Shown here piece after piece: positions 8,267 through 16,815 of a stretch of DNA of 64,000 bases. The stretch comes from JAEZPW01 sp035629075 (GTDB lineage: Bacteria; Acidobacteriota; Terriglobia; Terriglobales; Acidobacteriaceae): NCBI GenBank assembly GCA_035629075.1, contig DASPIK010000094.1, positions 1 through 64,000 of the forward strand, read 5' to 3'. Under the pieces are notes generated by a model. That model saw only the letters and a program-made list of their open reading frames with translations. It had not been told where the DNA came from and did no database searches. Each line of letters begins with the position of its first letter. Position 1 is the first letter of the stretch. The translations under genes and the position numbers were made by a program.

Positions 8267-8719
8267 TTGTCGACAAATTCGTCTGCACTGGGCAGAGTGA
8301 ATTATTGGGGGCCGCTCGGCTGGTTTGAGCGGCACAAGGACTACGCGCCGCTTTTCGTGCGGCTGTTTCTCGGTTGGCACCTGATCTATGGCGTGCAAGA
8401 CAACATCCTGAGCTGGGCCCACATGATCGAGTTTCGCGACTTCCTCGCGCGCTATGGGTTCCCGTTCCCGCTGTTCTCCGCACATCTGTCCGTTTATGCG
8501 CAGTTCATCTGTGGAGCGCTCTTCATCCTTGGGTTGTTTACGCGCTGGGCGGCCGCGGTGATGGTCGTCAACTTCGTCGTCGCGCTGCTCATGGTTCACA
8601 TCGGCGACCCATATCCGCGCGCCGCACTCGCATTCGCCATGCTCTCCGGCTCGCTGTTCCTGTTGTTCAACGGCCCGGGTGCGATGTCCATCGACCGCAA
8701 ACTGGAAAGGCGGCACTGA
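8267..8719 (+). CDS. DoxX family membrane protein
   Basis: 150 residues with about four membrane helices and the DoxX pattern: APLFVRLFLGWHLIYG, then YAQFICGALFILGLFTRWAA and FVVALLMVHIG. The best ribosome site (AGGAGG) precedes a TTG at 8267, so I take TTG as the start. DoxX proteins occur in the thiosulfate-quinone oxidoreductase of some archaea and, in bacteria, in redox-linked membrane complexes, but most members are uncharacterised. A stem-loop terminator follows. Confidence 0.85.
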   Translation: MSTNSSALGRVNYWGPLGWFERHKDYAPLFVRLFLGWHLIYGVQDNILSWAHMIEFRDFLARYGFPFPLFSAHLSVYAQFICGALFILGLFTRWAAAVMVVNFVVALLMVHIGDPYPRAALAFAMLSGSLFLLFNGPGAMSIDRKLERRH

Positions 8720-8733
8720 CTCTCCCAACAGAA

Positions 8734-8757
8734 AAGCCCCGCAGGAACGCGGGGCTT
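8734..8757. terminator. Bidirectional terminator between convergent genes
   Basis: AAGCCCCGC (8734-8742) pairs with GCGGGGCTT (8749-8757) around AGGAAC. It lies between the plus-strand DoxX gene and the minus-strand AI-2E-type transporter gene and can serve both. Confidence 0.75.
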
Positions 8758-8776
8758 CTCAATGTTATGTCACAGT

Positions 8777-9826
8777 CTAGACCGCCGTTGCATCACCTTT
8801 CTCTTCAATACCTGCAGCAGAGTCCACTTCATCGGCGTGCGGCCTGACCAGGTATTCCTCCATGAAAACTGCGACCAGGGCAGCCGTCGGGACAGCAACA
8901 AGCGCACCCAGCACTCCGGCGAGCGATCCGCCAAGGCTCAGCGCGATGATCACCGCTAGTGCAGGCAAGTCGACCGACTTTCTCATGATTCGCGGTGTTA
9001 AGAACGCGTTCTCAAGCTGCTGATAAACGAAATAGAAGATCAGCACGCCAATGAGTTTCGGCCACGAATCAAAAGCCGCGACGACACTTGCGAGCACAAC
9101 CGATGCAAGCGGTCCGACGATTGGCACAATGTTCGCCAGACCAGCGAAAACGGCCAGCGCATAGAAGTACTTGATCTTCAGCGCCCAGAACACGCCAAGG
9201 CTGCAAAGCCCGAGGATCAGCATGAGCGCAAGTTGTCCGACCAGCCAGTGACGAACTCGCCCTTCGGCGCGGATCATCGTCGGCTTCAGTCGCGCGCGCG
9301 TGCCAGCAGGGAACAGCGACATGAACCAGTGGAAAGCGCGATCACCGTCAAGGATGAAGTAAGCCGTCAGGATCAGCCAACTGAAGAACCAGAACACTCC
9401 GCCCGCAATTCCCTTGAACACGCCGAACACACCGCCAACCGCGCTGGCCGCATGTTCTTGGAGCGACGCCGGATCGATATGACTGATCAGCGGCACGTGA
9501 CGTATTCGCTCCGCCAGCGCAGACATGTTCTTCGGCCACGCAGAAGCGAGTCCTTGCGCGTCCCGAACGATCGGCGGCAGCGCAAACCCGACGATCAGGG
9601 AGAGCAGCAGAAGGCCAGCGATGACAACAACGACGATCGCAACACCTCGGCTTGGACGCCATCCGTTGATGTGCAGCTTGCGTACCGCGCGGATCGCCGG
9701 GCTGATGACCACCGCGAAGAGAGCGCTCACGTAGACCAGCAGCAGCACGCCTCGCGCAAGCCACGCAACGTAGAGCCCGAGCACAAGAGCGAAGAAGAAC
9801 ACGATGTCGGAGCGGCGAATGTTCAT
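8777..9826 (-). CDS. AI-2E family transporter (PerM/UPF0118)
   Basis: 349 residues with about eight membrane helices and the family layout: an N-terminal helix pair, a long periplasmic segment (about 65-130), then helical blocks including GLANIVPIVGPLASVV and the C-terminal LGGSLAGVLGALVAVPTAA. Members include TqsA (AI-2 export) and Na+/H+ antiporter-like proteins, so the substrate is open. I start at ATG 9826, two bases after the stop of the upstream exported-protein gene. That spacing indicates a translationally coupled operon with it and aroK. Confidence 0.88.
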   Translation of the reverse strand: MNIRRSDIVFFFALVLGLYVAWLARGVLLLVYVSALFAVVISPAIRAVRKLHINGWRPSRGVAIVVVVIAGLLLLSLIVGFALPPIVRDAQGLASAWPKNMSALAERIRHVPLISHIDPASLQEHAASAVGGVFGVFKGIAGGVFWFFSWLILTAYFILDGDRAFHWFMSLFPAGTRARLKPTMIRAEGRVRHWLVGQLALMLILGLCSLGVFWALKIKYFYALAVFAGLANIVPIVGPLASVVLASVVAAFDSWPKLIGVLIFYFVYQQLENAFLTPRIMRKSVDLPALAVIIALSLGGSLAGVLGALVAVPTAALVAVFMEEYLVRPHADEVDSAAGIEEKGDATAV

Positions 9827-9828
9827 GG

Positions 9829-10584
9829 TCAATCGCGCAGAACCTCGGTGTTTTCCGCCGGGATCGAGATTCGGAGCACTTTGAGGTTCTCGTCTAGGTA
9901 AAGGGCCCACTGCTCGCCTTCGGCCGTCAGGTTGAATCGGTCGAGTTCGCGGTTAACACCGCGTAGCGTGACGTTCTCTTTCCCGGCATACTCCAGAGTG
10001 ACCAGCGCGGACGAGCGTTGACGCGGGATGATCACGCCAAATTGAGTCTTGGTCATCTTGCACCCGGCAGCACTGGTTCCACCGCAGGCCTGAGCCAGAT
10101 AGCGCCATGCAAGAATCTGCCGGTGACTGAAGAAGTAGTCGTCCAACACCATGGTCGAAATCGGTAGCAAGAACGGATGGTCCTGTGGCTTGTCGGGCGG
10201 GTTCGGAATGATGTGTTCGACCAAGAACTGATCGGCCGGTTCCACGATCTCCTGCGCCTTGCCAGGATCCAGTTCTCGCCAGGTGTAGCGGCGCAGATCG
10301 CCGTTGGAGGCGATCTGTAGTTCGGCTTTCTGCGCCATTTTGCCCGAGGAGTCTTCAGCCTTGAACTCGGAGGTGGCAACGCTGGCGTCACTGCGCTGCT
10401 CGATCTGAAACTTTTCAGTCGCGACACGCCGGCCATTCACGAATATTCCGAAAGATCCGGAATCGACCACGCGCGCTTTCTCCGGCTTCTTTGCGGTCGC
10501 GACCATCGAGAGCGAAAGGCACACAGCAGCCAGTAACGTCAGGCGGCCTGTGATGTTTATGAATGAGGTAGCACCGGCTTTCAT
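9829..10584 (-). CDS. Exported protein of unknown function
   Basis: 251 residues. Residues 1-31 form a signal peptide ending in VATA. The mature protein begins with a strand-rich GSFGIFVNGRRVATEKFQIEQ segment and ends in a beta-rich region (WALYLDENLKVLRISIPAENTEVLRD). It looks like a periplasmic or outer-membrane-associated beta protein. I do not recognise a named family. Its ATG overlaps the aroK stop by four bases (ATGA), and the transporter follows two bases after its own stop, so the three genes form a tight operon with no obvious shared function. Confidence 0.75.
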   Translation of the reverse strand: MKAGATSFINITGRLTLLAAVCLSLSMVATAKKPEKARVVDSGSFGIFVNGRRVATEKFQIEQRSDASVATSEFKAEDSSGKMAQKAELQIASNGDLRRYTWRELDPGKAQEIVEPADQFLVEHIIPNPPDKPQDHPFLLPISTMVLDDYFFSHRQILAWRYLAQACGGTSAAGCKMTKTQFGVIIPRQRSSALVTLEYAGKENVTLRGVNRELDRFNLTAEGEQWALYLDENLKVLRISIPAENTEVLRD

Positions 10585-11153
10585 CGGTTCTCGATTCCTG
10601 AGAGCGAAATGATTTCTCGCGCGACGTCGTACACGGACTTGTCCATAGTGCTAACGAGGAAGTCAGCGTGAAGATAATGAGCGCGACGTGCTTCGTACAG
10701 CTTACGAAACTGATCTTCGTCCTGGAACAGCGGACGAACATCACCCTTCGCCGTGCATCTACGCCTCAATTCCTCGATTGGCGCGTCCAGGAACACGACC
10801 GCGGAGTTGCTTGCATGAATCAAGTCAGCGTTCTGGGGCTGCACGTAAGCTCCTCCGCCTAGAGCGATGACGGCCCGCGTACCTGAGCGAAGTTCGTCCA
10901 GCAATTCCAGCAGAGCGGCTGATTCCGCTTGCCGGAATGCTGTTTCGCCGCGGTCCCGGAAGATCTCGGCGACGGTACGACGTTCTCTAGCTTCAACGCG
11001 TTCGTCCAGGTCGATGAAGCGCCAATGCAGTTGGCGCGCCAGCGCACGGCCAACAGAAGTCTTGCCCGCCCCCATGAATCCGACCAGGAACACAGCGGTG
11101 CGCAGGCGGAGCGAGTCGCTCTCCAAGGGCTGTTTTGAGGCAGGATGAGCCAT
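10581..11153 (-). CDS. aroK: Shikimate kinase
   Basis: 190 residues. It phosphorylates shikimate at the 3-OH with ATP in the chorismate pathway. Walker A is GFMGAGKTS (about 25-33). The shikimate-binding acidic pair sits in FIDLDERVE (D48, D50), followed by FRDRGETAFRQAE. ALGGGAYVQP carries the glycine triplet, and VRPLF lies in the lid with its arginine. The N-terminus extends about 18 residues beyond compact members. It is the first gene of a three-gene minus-strand operon, overlapping the next gene by four bases. Confidence 0.93.
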   Translation of the reverse strand: MAHPASKQPLESDSLRLRTAVFLVGFMGAGKTSVGRALARQLHWRFIDLDERVEARERRTVAEIFRDRGETAFRQAESAALLELLDELRSGTRAVIALGGGAYVQPQNADLIHASNSAVVFLDAPIEELRRRCTAKGDVRPLFQDEDQFRKLYEARRAHYLHADFLVSTMDKSVYDVAREIISLSGIENR

Positions 11154-11273
11154 GTTCCTGTTGGGAATAGTGGGTCAAGACGGCGCGTTTGGCAAGTCTT
11201 TCCGCGCTGGTAGGAGGATTACCTGAGTTCAGCAGGACGGGTTATCTTTTGCGGAGGATGAGTAATCGCCTCG

Positions 11274-11594
11274 CTAAGTGGCAAGAACCAGGATGAAGAA
11301 AAACATCATACGAATCCATGGGACGGTTCCCCAAGCGCTAGATCTTAGAAGTCGCCTCCCGGGCCCAGCAGGGCGAACCAGACCCTCTTTCACGAGGGCC
11401 CTCTCAATGCCGTCCCAAACCTTTGGGCTGGGATCTTCCATCGGCACCAAGAGCTTCGCGGCCTCGGCGATGTACCGAAGATCCGCGACCAGGTCTGAGC
11501 AGACCTGGCAAGACTTCAGATGAGCCTCTTGTTCGGCGTTGCCGCCCGTTTCGATGATTTCAGGCAGAACCCGCTGGAACTCTGCACACGTCAT
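11274..11594 (-). CDS. Anti-sigma factor with zinc-finger (zf-HC2) domain
   Basis: 106 residues. H25, C29 and C32 (HLKSCQVC) give the HxxxCxxC signature of zinc-binding anti-sigma domains, with a preceding helix (CAEFQRVLPEIIE). The C-terminus is a short hydrophobic stretch (WIRMMFFFILVLAT) that stops abruptly. That is barely long enough to cross a membrane, so the protein may be shortened. The ECF sigma gene is directly upstream (stop at 11687, start of this gene at 11594). The pair should act as a sigma/anti-sigma switch; the signal is unknown. Confidence 0.82.
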   Translation of the reverse strand: MTCAEFQRVLPEIIETGGNAEQEAHLKSCQVCSDLVADLRYIAEAAKLLVPMEDPSPKVWDGIERALVKEGLVRPAGPGRRLLRSSAWGTVPWIRMMFFFILVLAT

Positions 11595-11686
11595 GTCTCT
11601 CTCCCCCAGAATCTTTCCCCGGTCTTCCGGGTACCGCCTGTAAGCTCATTCGCCATGCCAAGCGATATGATGCCTACTCTCCCTCC

Positions 11687-12313
11687 TCATCGTCTGACGG
11701 CCTTTTCGGCTCTGCTAATTTTGAGGAGGTCGCGCAACTTCATGCGTGCCTTATGCAGCTGAGACTTGCTGTTGCCGATACTACAACCCATCATCTCAGC
11801 GATTTCATTGTGCTCGTAACCTTCGATATCGTGCAGCACAAAGATGATACGGTAACCTGGCGGCAGGCTCTCGATGGCTCGCTCCAGATTCACTCGATCA
11901 ATTGAGCCAGCTAGAACGTTGTCGCGGGCACCAATGTCCTTCTTCGGTCCGTCTTCCTGCTGAGGTTCCATGCTCTCTTCAAGTGAAACCTCAGGCAAGC
12001 CCTTCTTGCGGAGGTGCATGAGCACCACATTCACGGCAAGCCTGTGCAGCCATGTCGAGAATGCCGACTCTCCACGGAAGGTCGCGATCTTGCGGTAAAG
12101 CTGCAGGAACGCTTCCTGCGTGAGATCTTCCGCCTCGGCCGTATTTCCAGTCATGCGCAGACAGAGCGAGTAAACGCGGCGCTTGTGCAACCCGTACAAA
12201 GCTTCGAAACATTGTGGGTCGCCGTGTTTGGCCCGTTCAATCGCCTCTGCTTCAGATATGCCGCTAGCCAGTATTTTTTTTGCTGTCGTCAATGTTCTTT
12301 TTTGAGGCCGCAT
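11687..12313 (-). CDS. ECF (RpoE-like) RNA polymerase sigma factor
   Basis: 208 residues. Region 2 spans about 28-100 (FEALYGLHKRRVYSLCLRMTGNTAEAEDLTQEAFLQLYRK, then FSTWLHRLAVNVVL). Region 4 spans about 143-200 (LPPGYRIIFVLHDIEGYEHNEIAEMMGCSIGNSKSQLHKARMKLRDLL). This is a typical group of ECF factors paired with a zinc anti-sigma gene, which follows here. The ATG at 12313 lies inside a perfect 8-bp stem-loop and lacks a visible ribosome site. An A8 run occurs at codons 11-13. No later ATG precedes region 2. Confidence 0.9.
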   Translation of the reverse strand: MRPQKRTLTTAKKILASGISEAEAIERAKHGDPQCFEALYGLHKRRVYSLCLRMTGNTAEAEDLTQEAFLQLYRKIATFRGESAFSTWLHRLAVNVVLMHLRKKGLPEVSLEESMEPQQEDGPKKDIGARDNVLAGSIDRVNLERAIESLPPGYRIIFVLHDIEGYEHNEIAEMMGCSIGNSKSQLHKARMKLRDLLKISRAEKAVRR

Positions 12314-12328
12314 CAGAATAGATGCGGC
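12307..12328 (-). promoter_or_regulatory. Stem-loop enclosing the sigma-factor start codon
   Basis: GCCGCATC (12307-12314) pairs perfectly with GATGCGGC (12321-12328) around a 6-base loop. On the minus-strand mRNA the ATG at 12313-12311 lies within the downstream arm, so the start would be hidden when the stem forms. Confidence 0.45.
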
Positions 12329-12785
12329 AGAGTAGCTATGCTGTTGTATATGCGGCTGCTACGTACGATGCATGATGATATCAGCAGCCGACCAAGTCAC
12401 TCGACCGACGATCTTTTGATGCTGCCAGTTGACGTTTTCGAGTCAGCAATTTGCTGCCAATCGTGTTCGGCCGTGCTGCGGGACCCGGTGCGTTCCTGAG
12501 CAGACAAGACTTCGTCTGAGCTAAGTTCGTGTCGTCCCCAAAGTCTCGAGCTGATCGAACGCAGCCGGTCTGGCTCACCGCGCTCGATCTGCCGTTATGG
12601 TTATTCCCGTGCCAAGAGGTATGATTCGGTGCTGCCGATTCGCGTCTTCGCCGTGAATGTGGGAAGGGTGGTTCCGAAAAGTGGCGAGTCGGTGCCCACC
12701 ACCTGAATCGTCCGTGGTGCTAAGGTCATCAGTTTATAATCAGTGTAGCCCACGTGGACGGCGCGTGGACTGCAAGGAGAGACGA
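12314..12785. other. Divergent intergenic region between the sigma gene and the receiver gene
   Basis: About 470 bases with no credible gene. It contains the stem-loop over the sigma start codon and, on the plus strand, a perfect TATAAT at 12735-12740. The TATAAT lies about 45 bases before the receiver gene and has no convincing -35 element. Confidence 0.5.
12735..12740 (+). promoter_or_regulatory. Candidate -10 element for the receiver gene
   Basis: Exact TATAAT 46 bases before the ATG at 12786. The position 17 bases upstream shows no good match to TTGACA, so a regulator or an alternative -35 would be needed. Confidence 0.35.
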
Positions 12786-13157
12786 ATGGACGCTAAGAAG
12801 CCGAAGCCCAAAGTGCTGGTAGTCGACGACGAACGAGTGATAGCCGACACGTTAGCAATGATCCTGAACCAGCATGGGTATGACGCCTCTCCGGTGTACA
12901 CAGGAACGCAAGCCGTAGAGCGAGCGCGGACGGTCCAGCCGGATTTGATCATCAGCGATGTCATTATGCCGGACATGAATGGCATCGAGGCGGCTATTAA
13001 TATTCGTTCGTTCTTGCCATCCTGCAAAATTCTTCTTTTCTCAGGCCAAGCTGCAACCGCAGACCTGCTGGAAACCGCGCGTGCACAGGGACATGAGTTC
13101 GAGATCCTGGCCAAGCCGGTACACCCGGCTGATCTTCTGGCTAAGCTGCGCGGGTGA
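12786..13157 (+). CDS. Stand-alone CheY-like response regulator
   Basis: 123 residues, one receiver domain only. Acidic pair D14-D15, phospho-acceptor D58 (IISDVIMPDMNG), S86 and K110 (AKPVHP) are all present, so it should be phosphorylatable. The ribosome site AAGGAGAG is just before ATG 12786. The frame is open upstream to 12657, but that part carries no domain. There is no output domain and no kinase next to it, so it may relay phosphate to a distant partner. Confidence 0.88.
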   Translation: MDAKKPKPKVLVVDDERVIADTLAMILNQHGYDASPVYTGTQAVERARTVQPDLIISDVIMPDMNGIEAAINIRSFLPSCKILLFSGQAATADLLETARAQGHEFEILAKPVHPADLLAKLRG

Positions 13158-13222
13158 GTGTCGCTTGGAATATTGAAAGTTCTACGCGAAACGGGTGCCT
13201 TCGCGCCCGGCACCAACGCGGC

Positions 13223-13822
13223 TCAGAGTTCGCGTCGCCCTTCCATTGCCTTCAAGATCGTGACTTCATCGGCGTACTCGATATCGGCACCGGCGGGAAT
13301 ACCTGTGGCGATGCGGGTGACTTTCAAACCTGGCCGCCTGACGAGATTCGAGATGTATACCGCAGTAGCCTCGCCTTCTACGGTCGGGTTGGTTGCGAGA
13401 ATCAGTTCGTCGATCTCTCCAGCGTCAACTCGGCGAACGAGGCTTGAGATTCGAAGCTGATCGGGACCAATGCCATGAAGCGGAGAGAGGGAACCGTGCA
13501 GGACGTGGTAGACGCCATTGTAATGTCGCGTCTTCTCAACCGCCGAGATGTTTGTGGGTTCCTCAACGACACACACTAGCCGCTGATTGCGCGTGGCATT
13601 CGTGCAGAAGACACACGGATCAACATCAGTGATGTTGTTGCAAACCGAGCATAAGCGCAGCTTAGCTTTGATCTCGCGAATGGCATCAGAGAGCGCGGAG
13701 GCATCCTCATCGCTGGAGCGGAGGATGTGAAAGGCAAGCCTCTGCGCGCTCTTGCTGCCGACGCCCGGCAACTTCTTGAGTTCTTCGATAAGTCGAGCCA
13801 TCGGCTCGGCGAAACGGGCCAT
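13223..13822 (-). CDS. recR: Recombination mediator protein RecR
   Basis: 199 residues, the usual length. An N-terminal helix-hairpin-helix (LKKLPGVGSKSAQRLAFHIL) is followed by a zinc finger with C58, C61, C70 and C73, and a Toprim domain beginning at CVVEEP (about 84-89). RecR acts with RecO and RecF to load RecA onto gapped DNA. It is the last gene of the conserved dnaX-ybaB-recR order. Its ribosome site is weak and the 110 bases upstream hold AT-rich imperfect repeats. Confidence 0.96.
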   Translation of the reverse strand: MARFAEPMARLIEELKKLPGVGSKSAQRLAFHILRSSDEDASALSDAIREIKAKLRLCSVCNNITDVDPCVFCTNATRNQRLVCVVEEPTNISAVEKTRHYNGVYHVLHGSLSPLHGIGPDQLRISSLVRRVDAGEIDELILATNPTVEGEATAVYISNLVRRPGLKVTRIATGIPAGADIEYADEVTILKAMEGRREL

Positions 13823-13823
13823 A

Positions 13824-13860
13824 GGAATTGGGTAATTGGGAATCGGGAAATCGGTAATTG
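13824..13860. repeat. Imperfect short tandem repeats before recR
   Basis: Units like GGAATTGGGTAATTGGGAAT and TCGGGAAATCGGTAATTG follow each other, built from AATTGGG/AATCGGG variants. They lie in the recR leader between ybaB and recR. Confidence 0.4.
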
Positions 13861-13932
13861 AGCGATACGGGCTTCTACAGACACCTTTAATCTTTTCAGT
13901 TAACGCATTTAGCCGATTCCGCGATTCTGAAT

Positions 13933-14244
13933 TTAAAGTAGTCCTTGAAGTCCGCCGAGCATGCCGCCGACGCTGGACTGCACGGTTTCGTCGACTTTAC
14001 GCGACGCGTCGTTAACGGCAGCCGTAATTAGGTCCTGAAGCATCTCCAGATCGCCCGCTTGCACGACATCGGGTTCGATCTTAACGTTGAGCAGGTTCTT
14101 CTGCCCGTTCATTCTGACTGTGACGCTGCCGCCGCCGGCAGAACCTTCGACGATGGTCTCAGCCATTTTGCGCTGAAGGTCTTCGTACTGCTTCTTGGCA
14201 GCGGACATCATTTCTTGCAACTGGCGCGGATTGAAGCCACCCAT
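13933..14244 (-). CDS. YbaB/EbfC family nucleoid-associated protein
   Basis: 103 residues. The start MGGFNPRQLQEMMSAAKKQYEDLQRKM is the usual N-terminal helix; the middle has the EGSAGGGSVTVRMNG strand pair and a helical C-terminus follows. Members bind DNA as dimers with little sequence preference. It lies between dnaX and recR, the classic position for ybaB. AGAGG precedes the ATG. Confidence 0.93.
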   Translation of the reverse strand: MGGFNPRQLQEMMSAAKKQYEDLQRKMAETIVEGSAGGGSVTVRMNGQKNLLNVKIEPDVVQAGDLEMLQDLITAAVNDASRKVDETVQSSVGGMLGGLQGLL

Positions 14245-14294
14245 AAGAACCTCTCTTACAAGAGTAGCCCAGAATGGGATCTGGGAACTGCAAC

Positions 14295-16193
14295 TTAATC
14301 CTTGCTCTGGTCCATCACTGTCCGGATTTCGCCGCCAAACTTGTCCAGCATACGCTGAACAATCGGATCTTGAGCCGCGCGTGCGCGCGCGCTGGTCCCT
14401 CCGGATGAACTGCGTGGCTGTGGACGAGCGACCGCCGCAGCGCCTCCGATGACCTTGACTTTCGTTGGACGCCGGTTAGCCGAAGTCGCGAACTCGTTAA
14501 GCATACGCTGGGCGTCGTTGTTGACAGTGAGTTCCACGACAGTGGGCGATACCGAAACGTGAATCACGATCTCGTTGCCCTGTATCTTCCACTCGCCGAT
14601 TTCGAGCATTGAAGGCAGAGTCTTCTGATCTGCGTTTTCGAGCGCGTTCAAAATGTGGTCACGCAGAGCTTCGACGGAGATTGAGTTCGCCGGAGCGACT
14701 GGATCAGCAACAGCAACGGGCTCAGGTGCCGGAGCCACGGCGGCTGCCAGGGAGCCGATCGACTCAGCGCGCGTTGTTCCAGCAAAGCCGACGCGAGCGG
14801 CGCTAACATCAGGGCGTGGAGCGTCGAAGGCGGATGAAGGCGCACTAGAGTCATCACGCGGGCCAGATGAAGCATGGGAAATCGGCTCTGTGATGCTCTG
14901 GCTACGCTTTGTAGTTTTTCGCGAGACGTCGGACTCAAATGGGGATATCCGTGGAGCGGGTCGCGATACGGCTGGCCCCCCCGAGGTGTGGGGTGTTCTT
15001 GCCGCCGTGTTCGCGGCGAAACCAGCCGAGGCGGGCCTTCCGAGTGTACCCGGTGCATTGGTGAACTCAGCGCTCAAGAGCTGCTCTAGAGGAAGCAGAC
15101 GCGCAGCGTGCACCAGCTTGAGCAGGCCGAGCTCCAAGTGGAACCGTTGTTCCTGCTTGTACCCGAGTTCGGAGTGCGTGCGAAGCATGATTTGTAAAAA
15201 CCGCGTGAGATCTTCTTCGCTGAACAGCTCTGCTACCCTGCCTACTCTGGCTCGTTCGTCGCTGGACATTTGGAGCAGCGGCGAGTCGGGCCTTGCGACT
15301 TTCGCGACGATGGCATTGCGCAGGAAGCGAACCATCTGCCGGGCGAAATGTACGGGGCTTTGGCCCTCAGTCACAATCTTGTCAATCTGCCGCAGGACGT
15401 CCTCACTCGAATTGCGCTCGATGGCCTGCATCACCTGCTCGAGGACCTCGGACGAAACTGCGCCCACAAGACCGCGAATCATTTCGGCGGTGAGGCGTCC
15501 AGTGCAGCAGGATATGGCCTGATCCATAATGGAGAGCGCATCACGCATTGAACCATCGCCGGCTTCAGCGAGCAGGGCGATGGCATCGTCGTCGGCGGGT
15601 ATGCCCTCTTTTTCGCAGATCGATTTCAGTTGCCCCACGATCTCATCGAACTTTACCGCATGAAAACTGAAGTGCTGGCAGCGGGAACGAATCGTCTGGG
15701 GAATGTCCTCGGGTTGCGTGGTTGCCATCATGAACACGGCCCAGTCAGGCGGTTCTTCCAGCGTCTTCAGGATGGCGTTGAATGCAGCGTCGGTAATCTG
15801 ATGTGCTTCGTCGAGGATAAAGATCTTAAAGCGGTCGCGCGCAGGTTGGACGCGAGCTTCGTCGCGGATGCGGCGGACTTCGTCTATGCCGCGGTTGGTC
15901 GCTGCGTCGATCTCGATAACGTCGAACCCACGGCCTTCTCGAATTTCGAGGCAAGAGTCGCACTTTCCGCAAGGTTCAGCTACCGGCTGCGAGGCCGATT
16001 GGCAATTTAGGGCCATGGCCAGAATTCGTGCAATTGTGGTTTTGCCGATACCACGGTGTCCGCTGAAGATGTAGCCGTGTGCGATGCGCCCCTGGGCGAT
16101 AGCGTTCTTCAGCGTGTTGGTGACGTGGTCCTGCCCGATGACCTCGCTGAACTGCTGCGGACGGTATTTGCGCGCCAGTACCTGATAGCTCAT
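14295..16193 (-). CDS. dnaX: DNA polymerase III subunits gamma/tau
   Basis: 632 residues. Domain I has Walker A GHRGIGKT (45-52), zinc cysteines C64, C75, C78 and C81, and Walker B ending in DEAH (128-131). Domains II-III of the clamp loader follow to about 370. A proline/serine/alanine-rich linker (about 375-510) leads to a folded C-terminal region (about 515-632) typical of tau. The protein loads the sliding clamp and tethers polymerases in the replisome. A TATAAT is found on the minus strand at 16210-16205, only about 12 bases before the ATG, suggesting a very short leader. Confidence 0.96.
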   Translation of the reverse strand: MSYQVLARKYRPQQFSEVIGQDHVTNTLKNAIAQGRIAHGYIFSGHRGIGKTTIARILAMALNCQSASQPVAEPCGKCDSCLEIREGRGFDVIEIDAATNRGIDEVRRIRDEARVQPARDRFKIFILDEAHQITDAAFNAILKTLEEPPDWAVFMMATTQPEDIPQTIRSRCQHFSFHAVKFDEIVGQLKSICEKEGIPADDDAIALLAEAGDGSMRDALSIMDQAISCCTGRLTAEMIRGLVGAVSSEVLEQVMQAIERNSSEDVLRQIDKIVTEGQSPVHFARQMVRFLRNAIVAKVARPDSPLLQMSSDERARVGRVAELFSEEDLTRFLQIMLRTHSELGYKQEQRFHLELGLLKLVHAARLLPLEQLLSAEFTNAPGTLGRPASAGFAANTAARTPHTSGGPAVSRPAPRISPFESDVSRKTTKRSQSITEPISHASSGPRDDSSAPSSAFDAPRPDVSAARVGFAGTTRAESIGSLAAAVAPAPEPVAVADPVAPANSISVEALRDHILNALENADQKTLPSMLEIGEWKIQGNEIVIHVSVSPTVVELTVNNDAQRMLNEFATSANRRPTKVKVIGGAAAVARPQPRSSSGGTSARARAAQDPIVQRMLDKFGGEIRTVMDQSKD

Positions 16194-16341
16194 GGGAACA
16201 GTCGATTATAACTGCTCAGGTTTGTGAGGCGACGGCAACTTTGAGCCTGGTCCGCCGATAGCGGCGGGGCGGGTTCCGGAAAGGTATTGGAGACGAGCAG
16301 ACCGGCTTGGCATCCAATGCGGTGAGTTTCGGAGGTGCAGG

Positions 16342-16815
16342 ATGGGAAACGCTACAGCGGTCATCGATCGTTTCGAGCAGGGTGCGACGAGCGTAGAGAA
16401 CGCGCTACGCGGATTACCGGGAGATTTAGAGACCCGAGACCCGGGACCGGGGAAGTGGAGCATCTGGAAGATCGCAGCACATATCGCCGATGCGGAACTG
16501 GTGACCGCAGCGCGCCTGCGGTGGATCGCTGCGGAGCCGGGCTCGGCGCTGAAGGCTTACGACCAGGATTTGTGGGCTGAGAACCTGGCGTATGGCAGAC
16601 GAGAAGTGAAGGATTCCTTGGCGCTATTTCTTGCGTTGCGAAAAGGAACGGCAACATTGCTGAGGAATCTGCCGGAAAACGCGTGGTCGAGAACAGGAGT
16701 GCACGAAGAGCGCGGAGAGCTCTCGTTGCTAGATGTGGTGACCGGAGCGACAGAGCACACCGAACACCATGCCCAGCAGATCAACGCCATTCGCGCAGGC
16801 GCGGCTGCTGCATAA
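16342..16815 (+). CDS. DinB-like superfamily protein
   Basis: 157 residues with the four-helix DinB/YfiT fold. The metal-binding histidines are visible: H47 in WKIAAHIADAE, and H139 and H143 in TEHTEHHAQQI. PGPGKWSIWKIAAHIAD is a family signature. Members are metal-dependent, and some are thiol transferases such as bacillithiol S-transferase. The substrate cannot be told here. It is divergent from dnaX and precedes the STAS gene without an obvious link. Confidence 0.85.
   Translation: MGNATAVIDRFEQGATSVENALRGLPGDLETRDPGPGKWSIWKIAAHIADAELVTAARLRWIAAEPGSALKAYDQDLWAENLAYGRREVKDSLALFLALRKGTATLLRNLPENAWSRTGVHEERGELSLLDVVTGATEHTEHHAQQINAIRAGAAAA

Noticed and set aside
14900..14930. Programmed frameshift in dnaX (CGAAAAACT in the linker)
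   Set aside because: It is not a standard A-AAA-AAG slippery site, and no downstream pseudoknot or early stop is evident.
14653..15522. Long plus-strand frame opposite dnaX (289 codons)
   Set aside because: It is the antisense shadow of the dnaX linker with low-complexity composition and no domain, while dnaX is unambiguous.
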